Source: Botryosphaeria dothidea
Taxonomy: Eukaryota; Ascomycota; Dothideomycetes; Botryosphaeriales; Botryosphaeriaceae
NCBI GenBank assembly: GCA_011503125.2
Contig: WWBZ02000033.1
Span: 1,798,001 to 1,862,000 of the forward strand
DNA: 64,000 nt
Reading direction: 5' to 3'
Below the pieces are notes generated by a model. It was not told the origin of the DNA. It searched no databases and saw only the letters and a program-made list of their open reading frames with translations. The stretch's first letter is position 1, and each line of letters begins with the position of its first letter. The translations under genes were made by a program, and so were the position numbers. Positions 21,370-34,062 of this stretch are shown here, in pieces.

Positions 21370-24300
21370 TTACAATTTAGTAGTAATATCTTCGAGTCCA
21401 ATCTGTTGAAGAAAGTATTGATGTTTCTGTTTATTAAGAGGTTTCGTAAGTCCATCTGCAATTGTTTCTGTAGTAGGAGTCCAGGAAATTGAGATGTTGC
21501 CTTCTTGTACTTCCTGGCGTAGCCAGTGGCTATGGATTTGAACATGACGAAGTTTTGTGATAAGCTTGTATGTCTCTTCGTCAAGTAGGCGAATTGTCTG
21601 AGTGTTATCACACTGGATCTTCGTCTGATATCCAGTCGAGAAGTCGATTGCTTTGAAGAGGTTTTCCTACCATATAGTCTCCTTGGCGGTGGTTGAGAGA
21701 GCGAGCAATTCGGCTTTAGTGCTGCTTGTAGTGACAGTGCGTTGTTTGGCTACTTTCCAGTCGATTGCTCCTCCAAAGAGTCGAAAGAGGAAGCCTTAAA
21801 TACTCTTTCTTATGTCGATATCCGAAGCAAATGAGGCGTCGCTGGAAGCAATGAATAGATCCTTGGTGGACTGAGTAAATCCTGAGAATGTAAGAGCGTA
21901 GCTTCGAGTGTGTGATAGATATTCAAGAACTCGTTGAGCTAGATAAAGGTGCTGAGCTGAAGGATTCTATAGGTGTTTAGAGAGTCGTAATGCTGCGTAT
22001 GCAATATCTGGTCTGGTGTGGACTGCAGCGTAGTTGATTGATCCGACTTTCTGCTGAAAAGCGTATATATCTTGGTCCGTAGCTTGGTCGGGATTCTGAG
22101 TGATAGGTTCATCAGGTGGGAGAGGAACTGAGCGCTTCGAGTCCTCTTTAACGTTGAATTTCGCAGCAAGTTTGGCAATGTAGGAGTCTTGGCATAGCCA
22201 GAGTTTACGTTCGTCTCTGTTTCGGATGATTCTGATTGCTAGAAACCATTGGAGTTCGCCAAGGTATCGCATCTCGTAGATTTCGAAGAGTTTACGTTGG
22301 AATTCGTCGATATAGGCAGTGTAATCCCTGTGGTAGATAATAACGATATCATCCACGAAGAAGAATAGGACTATATGTTCGTTTGTGAATAGGCAAGGAG
22401 CTTCTGGCACTTTAGTAAGGCCGAGATTTTGAAGTGTTTTTAATAAGTGCTTTTGCCAGAGAGCTGGTGATTGTTTAAGTCTATACAGTGCTCGTAGGAG
22501 TAGGAGAACGAGTCCGTCCTTGATTTTCATGCCTAGTGGTGGTTTACAGTATGTTTCCTCATCAATTGGGACGTGTGGATACGCATTAATGACGTCGTAC
22601 TGCCTTGATTCAAGGTCGAAAGCAGTCATGATTGCCATAAGTCCTCTGAAGATTCGTGCAGCAAGCGTGGCAGCGTAGGTATCCTGAGCAGTTGATTGAA
22701 GGTCTCCTCTAATACAGAGTCGAGCTTTGAACTTAATAAGGTATCCTTCTTCGTCAAACTTGTACTTGAATACCTAGGTGAGTGGAATAATCCGTTTCTT
22801 TGCCTTGTGTGCTTGAGTAACTGGGACTTGTATCCAGGTTTGGATTTGCTCAAGTTTCTGGATTTCCTCGAGAAGTGCGGTTAAAAATCCGTCCTTGAAT
22901 GGATGATTAAGGAGTTCCTCGAAGTTCTTTGGTTCTAGAGGAAGATTGTCTCGATGGTGTTTAGATTTCGGCTTTGGAGTGTTGATTGCAGCCGAGAATG
23001 CATTGTAGAAAGTCGATTTTGGATATTCTTGAGCTTGAGTAAGCGTTGCAGTATATGCTTCTTTTCGTGGTTTTCGAGGCTTTTTGAAAGGGTCATTGCT
23101 GTAGTTTGGATTTTGATTCCGAGAACTCCGTGAGCTATTTTCTAGAATGATAGTTTCTTCAGTGAATGTGGCTAAGATATCTGCTCCTCGTGGTGCTCTG
23201 TTGCCGGGAGCAGCGCCTGGTTGTGGTGGAGTGTCATATTGAGCAGGGAGTAGAGGTCCAAGTCGTTGTTCAGTTTGCTCTTGCTCTTGTTCTTGCTCTT
23301 GTTCTTGTTCTTGTTCTTGTTCTTGTTCTTGTTCTTGTTCTTGTTCTTGTTCTTGTTCTTGTTCTTGTTCTTGTTCTTGTTCTGATTCGAGAGGTCCTAT
23401 TTCAGGTTCTACTGATTCTGAAGGTGTGGGTAACGTTTGAGTTGATGGGTCTTTATCGGCTTGAGATTTGTTTGTTGTCTGATTGAGAGTAGATGATTCA
23501 GGTTCTTCCTGAGGCATGAGACCATAGATTGATGGCAGAGCAGGAGTATTGAGTGTCTCAATTATCTCCTTTCCAAGGGCTTCACTAATATCAGTCTCTG
23601 ATGGGTCGAAGAAGCTGTTTTCGTCAAAAGTGACGTCTCTGGTCCGTATTACTTTATCTTGGCTTGGAATCCAGATGCGGAAGATGTTGGTCGAGTCGTA
23701 CCCAACAAGATATCCGATGAATGCTCGCTCAGCAAGCTTATGAGTGCGTGGAAGATCTTTGCGCAGAGAGTAGGCTTTGTATCCGTAGGCTTTAAGATGC
23801 GAGAGATTTGGTCTGTTGCCAGTGACTCTTTCAAAAGGTGTGATCCAGCCGAGTTTCTTGAGTGGAGTCCTATTGTGGATATAGGCGGCGGCTCGGATAG
23901 TTTCAGGCCATAGTCTTTCTGGAAGGTTCGCGCCAATTCGCATGGCTCGTGCTCTGATGAGAAGTACACCCCCTGAGCGTTCAGAGTGTCCGTTTTGCTC
24001 GGGTGTTGCAGGAGCTGAGGTTTCAAGGGTAATTCCATGATCCATGAGATAGGAGAGGAAGGTATTTCCGAGTGTAGTTTCTCCATCAGTTCTGAAGAAG
24101 ACAACCTTGCCTTGGTAACGGATCTTCATGAATTTAAGTCCATAGATGGCTAGTTCAGAAGTGTCTGATTTATGCCGGTATGTGAATGGGAGGATGAAGT
24201 TTGATGATGAGCAAGCAAGATGAGCTGTCTATTTATCTCCGTTATAAGCTGGTGTGAGCTGGAGAAGATCGAATGTAACGCGTGAGAAAGGCTTAGTTGG

Positions 24301-25983
24301 TTCTTCTTCTTTATCTGAAGATCGAGAGACGATTCTGTGAGCCTTTGATAGAGCACAGGTTTCGCAGTGCTGGAGTGGTTGTTCAGATGGTGATGGAGTG
24401 ATTTGTGTTCCTTCGGTGGATTCTTCGAGATGTTGAAGAGTTTCCTGGCTAGCGTGGCCAAGGATGCGGTGCCAGTTAGTAATGTGTGCGGCTTTGGTTG
24501 CGAAAGTAGTTGGTTGAGTTGCGAGAAGTGAAGAGTGAGCTTAGAGCGGTGCTGTGTTGCGTTCAAGGTAGAAATGTCCGTTATGTCGTTCAGTGAAGCA
24601 GAGAGTCTGATTGTTCTTGCTTAGAGTTCTAGTCCTTGGGTTCCAGTCGATTCCTGCTTCAAGAGCTTTGTCAAGCGATATAAGATTGGCCATAAAAGAT
24701 GGAGACATTGCAACATCTTGGAGAGTAATATGGCCTTTACCAGATGGTGTCTTGACGTTGATAGTGACTGTCCCATACGCAGTGATTGGTGCAGTTGTTT
24801 CTCCACAGGTGAGGTATTCGTCTAGTTCAGCAGCTCTGGTTTGTTTGAATCTATCCTGCATGGATCGGTTGCAGATATGATGATCTGTTCCAGAGTCGAG
24901 GATCCAGGATGACTGAAGAGAGGTATTAGCTCTCCTTGTAGAGTGGCTGATAACAGAGAATAAGGCGACCTCGATTGAAGGAGATTTGCTTTGAACGTTG
25001 GGTGTTGGTGTTGGAGTCGTATTGGATGGAGAACTAAGTTGTCTTTCTTTCTCTCGATTTAGTGCATAATCAATTCGTGCCTTGATCTTTGAGTCCTTGA
25101 GTTTCTCGTTGACACGTGTTTGAGCAGCCTTGTTTGGTGTCCAGTGCTTGGGCCGTATGTCCTCGTTCAGGTAGAAACAGTCCTTATACCAGTGATTGAG
25201 TCCACAGATACAAGGTGGCTTTTCGTTGTTTTCCTGTTCCTTGCCCTTGAAAGTGGCCGGGAAGGCTGAGTGCTTCGAGGATTTAGATGGTTTCTCGAGA
25301 TTCTCGATTCGTAGATGTTGCCTATAGTCTTCAACAGCTTTGTGAAGGGTTGACTTAGTTTCTTGGCCTCGTAGAAGGTGTAGTTCCATCTGAGAGTAGG
25401 TGGAATCGATTCCTCGAAGGGAGAGGAGAAAGTCTCTGACTGGTCGGTCGTCTTTGACTTGTGGCAAGTCGCGTTGCTTGGCTTTGGTGTAGACCTCTTC
25501 CCAAGATTGAAGCCATTTCTCAATGTTCTGGTTGGTTGGTCCTCGCTTGAGCTGATTGTACTACTGTTCGAGTTCCAGATCGGTAGCTTCATTGGTTGGT
25601 GCGAGTTTGGCTTTGAGCGTCGTTAGGTAGGTCCAAGGATGATTATCGGAATCCGTATTGCTGATGTACGGGAGCAGATTCGTGGAGATTGAGTCCTAGA
25701 TGTAGGTTGCAAGATTAGCAAGTGCCTTTTGTTGTTTTTCGTAGAGTGCATAGTCTGCGCGGTAGTTGCTCATCTCATAGTTATAAGTGAGCTTCTTGTC
25801 AGCAGTAACTGTGCCTTGAATTATTGGTTTCTCAGGTTTGGTTGTGCCCTGAGGTTTGGTTGTCAGTGAAGGATCAACGAGGCTCCAGATGTCAGTGTTC
25901 TGGGCTCTTCCTTTCACCAGGAATAACCAGTAATTCCAGTCCGAAGACTTGGTGAGTATGTGGGATTTGGTAGAGTCTCCCAT
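21370..25983 (-). pseudogene. copia-1 gag-pol polyprotein, interrupted by nonsense codons
   Basis: One frame of 1,538 codons from ATG 25,983 to TAA 21,370 with no frameshift. Order: Gag (WNYWLFLVKG at the N-terminus), zinc knuckle CICGLNHWYKDC (about 25,190), protease WILDSGTDHHICN (about 24,890), GAG-pre-integrase NWHRILGHAS, integrase (FFRTDGETTLGNTF, NGHSERSGG), a Gln/Glu repeat linker, reverse transcriptase with FFFVDDIVI (about 22,360), and RNase H ending in TIADGLTKPLNKQKH. This protease-integrase-RT order is copia-specific. In-frame stops occur near 25,694, 25,560, 24,542, 24,226, 22,775 and 21,970, plus a few in RNase H. Each is explained by one C-to-T or G-to-A change, consistent with light RIP. 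Confidence 0.9.
23277..23382 (-). repeat. Hexanucleotide tandem repeat encoding Glu-Gln repeats in copia-1
   Basis: About 17 units of TTGTTC/TTGCTC (sense GAACAA/GAGCAA) encode an (EQ)n run in the linker between integrase and reverse transcriptase. The frame is kept. The corresponding region of copia-2 lacks it. Confidence 0.9.
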
Positions 25984-26206
25984 GTTGTCAGTGAGTTATT
26001 GTTGATCTAGTTGGATTCGAGCAGAGGTGGTAGCCAGTGTGGCTCCGTGTTGAGTTGTTGGTTCAGTCGCCGTAGCCTGTAACCGGGCAGAAGCCGTAGA
26101 TGATAGCAGTTGCGTGTCAGTAAAGAGTATTCAGTTAAGTAGGAGAGTTGATCAGCAAAGAGCTAAGAAGTAGGGTAGTCTTGGCGTCCAGCCGTAGCGT
26201 CCCCCC

Positions 26207-26217
26207 GGGCTCATAAC
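26207..26217 (-). other. copia-1 primer-binding site matching initiator tRNA-Met anticodon arm
   Basis: Directly inside the 5' LTR the + strand reads GGGCTCATAAC, equal to the anticodon stem-loop of eukaryotic initiator tRNA-Met (CAT anticodon); the sense-strand site is its complement GTTATGAGCCC. Position and match imply priming by a half-tRNA as in Drosophila copia. Confidence 0.8.
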
Positions 26218-26467
26218 TGTTGGGTTTTCAAGTGAAGAGTTGTGAGGTCAGAAAAGAGAGTAGATTCTGCCTCTCTCCTGAGAGGGAGGTCGGTAGGCTT
26301 ACTTATATACATAAAAGAGTGTTTGGATAACCGAGGAGAATAGAAGCCGATATCGATATCCGAAGCTTGTGAATATGAGGAGTAGTGAGGAGGTGGCAAA
26401 TGAAGATGTTGATCTTGATACCCAAAAGAATGTGACGCCTGAGGCAGTAAGGTAAAATAGTCTGACA
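26218..26467 (-). repeat. copia-1 5' LTR
   Basis: 250 bp, nearly identical to the 3' LTR (differences such as GCTTGCTT/GCTTACTT and TCTTAATA/TCTTGATA). Followed by the ATAGG target duplication. Confidence 0.93.
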
Positions 26468-26472
26468 ATAGG

Positions 26473-27015
26473 CGTTAAAGTAATCGTGTCCTATCTTTAG
26501 TTAGTAGAAGGCCGAGGCGATTTCTCGCTCCGAGGAGGAGCGTTCTATCTTCCTTCTTAGTTTCCAACTAAACGTATTTATATACGAGCTTTCGGAGGCC
26601 TTTTTCTCGTAGTTTTTAACCGCGTATTCCTATTCGGTAATAGAATTACTCCGAATAAGCATTCGGTAGAATACGTAGCTCGTTTTATCCGTTCTTGGAG
26701 GGCACTTTGCGGCGTATTTAGCTAGAGAATCAACCTCCTCGTTTCCCTCGATATTAATGTAGCTAGGAACCTATTCTAAGGTTATTTTGTTCCCCCTTTC
26801 CCTAAGCGTTTATGCGGCGTTTATAGCCCGTATTTGGCACGCTTGTCCGGGGTTACCGGAGGGAGTTTTTAGGCGCTAGAGTACGGCCTAGTTATCCGCG
26901 TAGACTCTAATATCCTTCGAGGAGTATCCGTTACTTACGGCGAGCTCGAGGCCTCGTATAATTACCTCGAGCTCGCCGTTGTAAATAAGTTAATTTTAGC
27001 CTAAATTTGTAATAT
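26473..27015 (-). pseudogene. RNase H domain of LINE-A (3' part)
   Basis: The minus strand reads YNGELEVIIRGLELAV, KDIRVYADN, VPSYINIEGNEEVDSLAKYA. These carry the E, D and D residues of an RNase H1 fold; the first Asp is in YSDASFVPNRRGVGAVVL at about 34,250-34,330, on the other side of copia-2. At least four TAG/TAA codons interrupt it, each one base from CAG/CAA or TGG, with no frameshift. This separates LINE-A from LINE-B/C, in which I see no RNase H. Confidence 0.8.
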
Positions 27016-27151
27016 TGTTGGAAATCAAGTTGATTTGATTATTGTCTGGATTGTTGGCATGTCCCATGAGAGGGGTATGAGAGGGTGCCTGCTATATAGA
27101 CTATTTGACGCTAAACCTAATTCGGAGTATTCTGAGACTATATTTCCAACA
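27016..27151 (-). repeat. copia-2 3' LTR
   Basis: 136 bp; differs from its partner at a few positions, all transitions (for example ATCAAG/ATTAAG, GAGTAT/GAGCAT). Preceded by AATAT. Confidence 0.92.
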
Positions 27152-27309
27152 CACCCCCTTCGCGTGTTGCCGGATAAGGCAATGCGCGACAAATCCATGG
27201 TGTTAAGTTTATAAATTGCTTACAAATAACAAAAATAACTGGGGACGTTGTTAAAAACGTGATTTGACGCTTATCTGCGTTTTTTTGTAAGGAAATTAAC
27301 TATGATATA

Positions 27310-29142
27310 ACGTGTTTCACCAGTGAGCTGCGCACCCCAGTGAGCTGCGCACCCCACAAACCCAAGACGCGTCTTCGCACGAAAACAAACATGGCACCAC
27401 CACAACTTTCTCAATTACTCCAAAAAGAAGCGAGGTTAGCTCTTGCTTCCCAAGCCTTGCAAAGAAACCCAAATCAAAGCCGGCGCGCTCTAGGACGGTC
27501 GTACGGTGTTCCGGAATCAACCCTACGGACGCGTCTTCGTGGCACCCAAGCTAGACATGAGTTACCCTCAACCAAACGAAAGCTAAAGCTATCCGAAGAG
27601 CAAGCTTTAGTTGAATAGATCCTAGGCCTGGATCGACGAGGATTTCCTCCCCAGATAATCGACGTGCGAAGAATGGTAGACTCTTTACTCGCCGCGCGCG
27701 GCCACGATCCCTCACCTTAACCAGTTGGTAAGAACTGGGTATCTCGCTTTATCGACAACCAGCCTAAGCTTAAAACGAAATGGAATCGAAAGTTCCATTC
27801 ATAACGCGCAAAATGTGAGGATCCGGACGCGATTAACGCGTAGTTTAAGCGCGTTTAAGAGACGCGTCGGTCGTATGGCATTCTCGACGACGACATTTAC
27901 AACTTTGATAAGACAGGATTTATGATAGGTATGGTTGCGACATCCAAAGTAGTTATAAGCTCCGATACGATCGGCCGAGCGGTCGTCGTGCAGCCAGGAA
28001 ACCGGGAGTAGATAACGACGATTAAGGGCATTAACGCCTCCGGCTAGGCGATTCCGCCGTTCGTCATTCTCGCAGGAAAGGTGCACTAGTTAAACTAGTA
28101 TCGAGGACTGCCGGCTGATTGGGTGATTGCTGTAAGCGACAACGGCTGGACGACAGATTAGCTGGGTCTTGAATAGATCAAGCATTTTAATACGCACACG
28201 GAATCTCGCACCAAGGGAACCCACCGTCTGCTTATCCTCGACGGCCACAGTAGCCACGTAACGCCCGAATTCGACTAGTACTACATGGTAAACAATATCG
28301 TCACGCTCTGCATACCTGCGTATACGTCGTATCTTCTCTAGCCGCTTGACGTCAGCTGCTTTTCTCCTCTCAAGCGCTCGTACGGTTAGGAGGTGCAGGA
28401 AAGCGTCCGCCAGGGAATCCACTATATCGACAAAGATGATTTTCTCACGACATACTCAAGGGTGCGCCTATTAGTCTTTACGGATCAAAACATCAGAAGC
28501 GGATTCCGAGCTACAGGGCTTATACCGTACGACCCACAACGCGTCTTATCGTCGCTCACCGTCACTAAGACACCCTCTCCACCAGGGACGGCGAACGGAC
28601 AGGCACCTTAATGGACGTCAGAAACACCTTATACTTTGGCTCAGCTAGAGCAGTAGACTCGGCTTGTACGGGAGCTTATCCAGCGCTAATCCCAGAGCCC
28701 GACAAACCAAGTATTTAGCTAACTTATTAAGGGATGTCAGATGGCGATGCATTCAGCTATGATACTTGCAAAGGAGAATTCGGAGCTTCGTGCGGCCAAT
28801 TAACGACGAAAGTAAAAGTAGTAATACCGCCGAAGGTATGTCGCATAGGGAGGCGCTTTACAGGCTCAGTAGGGGTAGTTCTTAGTTTAAAGGATAGAAA
28901 ATAGGGAAGAAGAGGCTGATCAACGGGAATCGATAGCTGTACGATAACGTGCACCGCCGACGTGCAGTAATTATTATTTACAAGGCCACACGATTCGGCG
29001 CTGTCCTGAGATTCAAAGAGCGGTTAGATAGGGTTTTTAATTAAATTCAAGGCGTTGTGGTGGAACATTTGTGCGAAGACGCGTCCTGGGTCTGGTGGGG
29101 TGCGCAGCTCACTGGGGTGCGCAGCTCACTGGTGAAACACGT
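27310..29142 (+). mobile_element. pogo/Fot1-type DNA transposon with 71-bp inverted repeats
   Basis: 1,833 bp flanked by TA on both sides (27,308-27,309 and 29,143-29,144). Terminal inverted repeats of about 71 bp start ACGTGTTTCACC and match with only a few mismatches. Each holds two adjacent copies of a 17-bp motif CAGTGAGCTGCGCACCC, the likely transposase-binding site. It lies in copia-2 between the end of pol and the 3' LTR. The transposase gene is full of nonsense codons, so it is immobile on its own. Confidence 0.9.
27391..28960 (+). pseudogene. DDE transposase (pogo/Fot1 family), nonsense-riddled
   Basis: Frame from ATG 27,391. The N-terminus MAPPQLSQLLQKEARLA plus RRALGRSYGVPESTLRTRL is a helix-turn-helix of the CENP-B type. 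The catalytic core shows IYNFDKTGFMIG (first Asp), LLILDGHSSHVTPEF (second) and LCIPAYTSYLL..PLDVSCF (third). All blocks are in one frame. Stops near 27,616 and many later ones fit CAG/CAA/TGG changes. The C-terminal end is approximate. Confidence 0.82.
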
Positions 29143-29265
29143 TAGATGAGTTGTGTCATCCTTTGCTTAATCATGACTTTTAGTGCCAAATTAAAAAAAG
29201 TACTGGATGATAATGAGAGTCTTTGAATCAATTTGTTGAGTGTTAGTGAATCGAATTGATGAGTT

Positions 29266-32200
29266 TTACTCCGGAATCTCTTCCATGCCAAGTTGGTTGA
29301 CAAAGATTCGGTGTTTTTGTTTTGGTAACGCTTTCGTGAGTCCGTCAGCTATCATCTCTGCCGTTGGAGTCCACTTGAATTGGATGTTGCCCAGTTGAGT
29401 CTCCTGCCTTAGCCAATGATGATGAATATCGACATGGCGAAGCTTGGTTAATAGTTGTACTGTTCTCTTTCTCATGAGGCGCAAGGTTTGAGTGTTATCG
29501 CACTGCACTTCGATCTCATGTCCTGGATCGAACTGGATTGCTTGGAAAAGACGTTTCCACCAATATAATTGCCGTGAGGTTTCTGATAAGGCGAGTAGTT
29601 CAGCTTCGGTGGAGGAAGTTGTAACAGTTGGTTGTTTTATGGCTTTCCAATCCACAGGTGCGTTGAACAGCATGAACAGTGAACCTTGATGGCTTCTGCG
29701 AGTCTCGATATCGTTTGCAAATGCTGCATCACTGCTTATTGTGAAAACGCTGCTCTCCTCTGTATCATTTCTATGAATACAAATGGCCAACTTTCTGGTA
29801 TTGTTCAGATAGTTGAGGACTCTTCCAGCAAAGTGCGAGGTTCGTAAAGATGGATTTGCAAGATGCTCAGACAGCTTTGCACAAGCAAATGCAATATCAG
29901 GCCTGGTGCTGGTTGCAATGAATTGCAATGATCCAACTTTGCTTTGGTAGTTATACACTTCTTGCGGAGTCGCGTAGTCCTCGTAATTTGTGACCAAGTC
30001 CTCGTGATCAGGGAGAGGGGTTGCCGTCCTTGAGGGAGTCAGATTGTATTTGTTGGCAAGGCCAATTACATATGACTCTTGAGAGAGCCAAATCTTGCGG
30101 TTTGGACGGTCTCGAATGATTCTGATGGCCAAAAACCATTGGATCTCTCCTATTGTCCTCATCTCGTAACGATTGGTGAGTTGAGCTTGCAATAAGGTTG
30201 CGTATTGTTCATTTTGCTTCTTGTAAGCAAGAATGACGTCGTCAACGAAGAAAAAGACAATGCAGTGATCGTTTCGATATAGACAAGGGGCATCTGGGAT
30301 TGATTGAAGTCCGATTTCTTCAAGAGAGTTGCAAAAGTGTTGTTGCCATAATGCTGGTGATTGTTTGAGACCGTATAGGGCTTTAAGAAGTTGCAGAATG
30401 AGTCCCCTTTTAATATCCATGCCTTCAGGAGGTTCGCAAAAGACATGCTCTTGCAAAGGAACGTGAGGGAAGGCATTGACTACGTCAAATTGACGAGTCT
30501 CAAGATCAAAGGCTGCAATAATTGCGAGGATTATACGGAAGATACGCATTGCAAGTGTTGCTGCGTACGTATCTTGATGAGTTGTTTATAAATCGCCGCG
30601 AACGCAGATGCGTGCCTTGAATTTGACGAGATATCCGTTCTCATTAAACTTGTATTTGAAAACCTATGTAAGTGGAATGATCTCTTTGTGTTGATTACGG
30701 GCTTGTTGATTTGGTACGAGCATCCACACCCCCTTTGCTTCACACTTTTTGAGCTCCTCTTGCAGTGCTTGTTCAAATTGAGCTCGAAAAGGGTGAGCAA
30801 TAAGATCCTTATAGAATCGAGGTTCAGGAGGGAGGTTGTCTCTATGCAGTTTGATCTTGTTTGATTTGTTGAAGAGACTGCTTATGAACGATGAGTGAAA
30901 CGTGTTCATTGAGCCAAAATTGGCATGAACAATTGCTGCATGTGCTTAGTGACGTGATCTTCTTCTTGGATGATCAATGATTGCGTGCGAATTGATGTCC
31001 GGATTAATGAGATAAGCATTAGGAGCTCTATTACCTCTGGAGGCGGCTGGATAAGGTTCAGTGTCGTAATGTGCTTGCAAAAGACGTCCGAGCCGTCTTG
31101 GTTGTTGTGCACCCCCTGAGTTTTGGGTGTCTTCTTCGTCAGGCACTCGGATGTCCTGGACGTGTAAGTGAACCTCTTCCATCAAAGGTTGATTTGATTA
31201 AACTAAAGAGCTCTCAGGTGTGTTTGTTGGGTTTCTTATTATCGTTGTGGATGGCGAAGGAAGCTGTTGAATGCCCTGTTGCTCTTAAGTGGTTTGTTCT
31301 GAGGCTTCTCTGCGATGATCTTGTGATTATTGAGGAAGAAATGGACTCTCCTCTTGATCCTCTGACTCAATTGAGTCCTCGGTGTCTGAGTTTGATAGTG
31401 TGATGCGTGGAACGATTAATTCTCGTTCTTCTTCTGCTTCATGAGGTTCCTGGATTTATTCTAGGTCATTTGGTTGATATTTGGTCGTCTCATCGAAGGT
31501 AACATCACGTGAACGAACAACCTTCTACAAGTGCGGTTGCCAAATGCGGAAGATATTGCGTGAATCATAGCCAATTAAATAGCCAATGAGTGCACGCTCT
31601 TGCATCTTGTTCTTGTGCGGGATTTGCTTGTTAAGGACGTAAGCCTTACAGCCATACACTCGAAGGTGTTGCACTGATGGCTTAAGCCCATGCACTGCCT
31701 CAAATGGCGTAGTGTAGTTTAGTGATTTGGTTGGTGTTCTGTTGCTGATATAGACAGCAGCCTTGACTGTTTTAGGCCATAGTCCTTCTGGAAGGTTTGC
31801 ACTGACACGTAGTGCCCGAGCTTTGTTGATGATGACACCTCCTAAGCGTTCAGATGAGCCGTTTTGTGTAGGTGTGAATGGTGATGAGGTCTCCCAGGTG
31901 ATTCCTCGTTGTCGTAGTTGTTGTTTGAAGTCGTTTCCAAGTGCAGTTTCATTATCAGAGCGAAAGAAGGCTACTCTACGCTTGAATCGTGCCGAGATTT
32001 GTTCAATGAGGCTGATTGCAATGGTTCCAGTCTCAGACTTGCTTGTATGAGGTTCTGAAAACCTCCACTTGGTTTGGTGGTACTCCAAATGGGTGATCCA
32101 CTGGTTGTGGTTGTATGCTTCCGCCATATGGATGAGATCAAAGGTGACTCGAAAGAAGGGTTGGTTTGATGATTCCTCAGGCTGAGTATCACGAGACACC

Positions 32201-33861
32201 TGCTCATGAGCCTTGGTTCGAGCGCATACATCGCAGTGAGATGATAGAGTTGTTTCAGGAGTAATAATTGCACCGGTTACTGCTTGCGGAAGTGATTTGA
32301 TGACTTTTTCTCCTGCATGAGCAAAGATTTCATGCCATTGGTCCGCTGGAAGGTTCCGAGACGCAATACATGAGGAGATAATTGACTTTGGATTGTCCAG
32401 AGCCTTGTTGAGTTCCACAAAGAGTTGGTTTTGATACCGAGTAACTTTGCAGACCGTGTTGTTGTTGTTGAGGTTGTACAGTACTCCTCTGCCAGTGTCG
32501 AGATGTACGTCCTTATCCATGCACTTTGTAACTGACAAAAGGTTTGCCATGAATGAGGGAACGTATGCAACGTCGCGCAGGATAATCGTACGTGTTCCGG
32601 TTAAGGTTTGAGCCTTGATTGAGACTTCTCCAAACGATTTGATGGGAGTAGTGATGTTTCCACTGGTGATTGTGTCATCTGATGACGCATTGCGAGTCTT
32701 GGTGTATCGATGCTTCATATGTCTGTTGCACACATGATGAGTTGAGCCAGTATCTGCAATCCAAGAGAGTTCAAGGGTGCTAGCACAATCAGCGCTTGTA
32801 GTTGACAATGAGGTTGCTTGTATGGTGGTTGGGAAAGATGCAACTGATGCTGAGTCTTTATTGTTGGTATCTTCCTTGATCTTCTTGGCAGTTTGTTCCT
32901 GACTTGGTTATTTTGAGTGTTCTAATGACTTTGACTTTGCAATGGAATCTTCAATCTTCTTCTTGAGGTCCTTGTTGCTCATTGCCTTCTGGATTCGTTG
33001 TTGCACTTCCTTGTTCGGTGTCCAGTTGGTTAGTCTCTTGTCTTTGTTGAGATAGAAGCATTTGTTCCACCAATGGTATGCTCCACAGACGCATTTGGGT
33101 ACATGCTTGTTTTGATGTTGCTGTTCTCCTTGTAGAGTTGCAGCAAATCCTCCTCTTTTGCTTGGTATGCTCATAACTGCACGCTTGTCTCTAATATGAC
33201 TGCGATAGTCCTCGATGATTGTTAATAAGCTCCTTACTTTGGTTGGGTCCTCTCTTAACTTCATCTTCATCTAAGTGGCGTAGGTCTCATCGTATGAGAG
33301 AAGAGGGTTGAGGAAGTTGTGGATGCTTCGGTTGCCTTGAGAATCAGGCAGATTGATAGCCTAAGCCTTAAATAGCCATTCTTCCCATTGGGCTATCCAT
33401 TTATCGAGGTTCTAATAAGTTGGAGGCTTGGACAGTTGAGCAAGCTGCCCCAAAAGGATTACCTCTATTGTGTGGTCTATAGGCTTCATATTGCCTTAGA
33501 GGGTTCGAAGGATAGAGTAAGGATCAGAGTCGTTTGCTTGACGCAGCAGCGGTTGTAGAGGTTCCGCAATAGAGTCCTTAATAATCGTTGCAATATTGTT
33601 GATCTCGCGTCTCTGCTTCTCATGCTTCTTGATGCGAATCCTATACTCATCGAGTTGGAGTCGGTAGGTCTCGTACGCATCGTCTCTAGTGCCACGAGAG
33701 GGAGCAACTAGTTCTTACGGTTGCGGAGGCTTTGTTTCTATTATAGGATCAATGAAATGGAAGATATCCGCTCGTTGGGCCCTTGATTTGATGATATGAT
33801 ACCATTTATCCTAGTTTTCTGATAATTTGAGGATGACGATAGGCTTGTTTATGGTAGACAT
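29266..33861 (-). pseudogene. copia-2 gag-pol polyprotein, interrupted by nonsense codons
   Basis: One frame of 1,532 codons from ATG 33,861 to the stop at 29,266, no frameshift. Gag starts MSTINKPIVILKLSEN; zinc knuckle CVCGAYHWWNKC (about 33,090); protease WIADTGSTHHVCN (about 32,760); GAG-pre-integrase DQWHEIFAHAGEK; integrase FFRSDNETALGNDF and NGSSERLGG; reverse transcriptase FFFVDDVIL (about 30,245); RNase H SSTEAELLAL to ADGLTKALPKQKH. Stops include positions near 33,810, 33,716, 33,494, 33,412, 33,272, 30,665 and 30,588. The 30,549-29,266 part (RT end plus RNase H) is uninterrupted over 427 codons. Confidence 0.9.
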
Positions 33862-34062
33862 AATGTCTACTGCTCTCGGATGAGAGATAGTAATTGAATT
33901 GATTAATAGATGACTCTTATGAGATGAAAACCTCAGTTATCGAGTCGATTATAGGCAATAACTGCCAAAACTGCTAACCGGATGCCTCGGAACAGCTTGA
34001 AATGCACAAAAAGGTGCTTCTTGATAATGAACTAGATGGCAAGCGGCTTTGCTAGCTCATCC

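Larger units (their letters stand above)
21031..26467 (-). mobile_element. copia-1: full-length Ty1/copia LTR retrotransposon
   Basis: 5,437 bp with two 250-bp LTRs that differ at only two positions I can see, TG..CA ends, and a 5-bp target duplication ATAGG on both sides (21,026-21,030 and 26,468-26,472). Primer site and polypurine tract are in the expected places for a minus-strand element. It is inserted in LINE-A. The polyprotein frame has several nonsense codons, so this copy is not autonomous, but the near-identical LTRs say it is young. Confidence 0.93.

Noticed and set aside
23166..23486. + strand frame rich in Leu/Val
   Set aside because: It is the antisense reading of the Glu-Gln repeat in copia-1.
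30391..31403. + strand frames within copia-2
   Set aside because: Antisense to the copia-2 polyprotein, which has all expected domain motifs.
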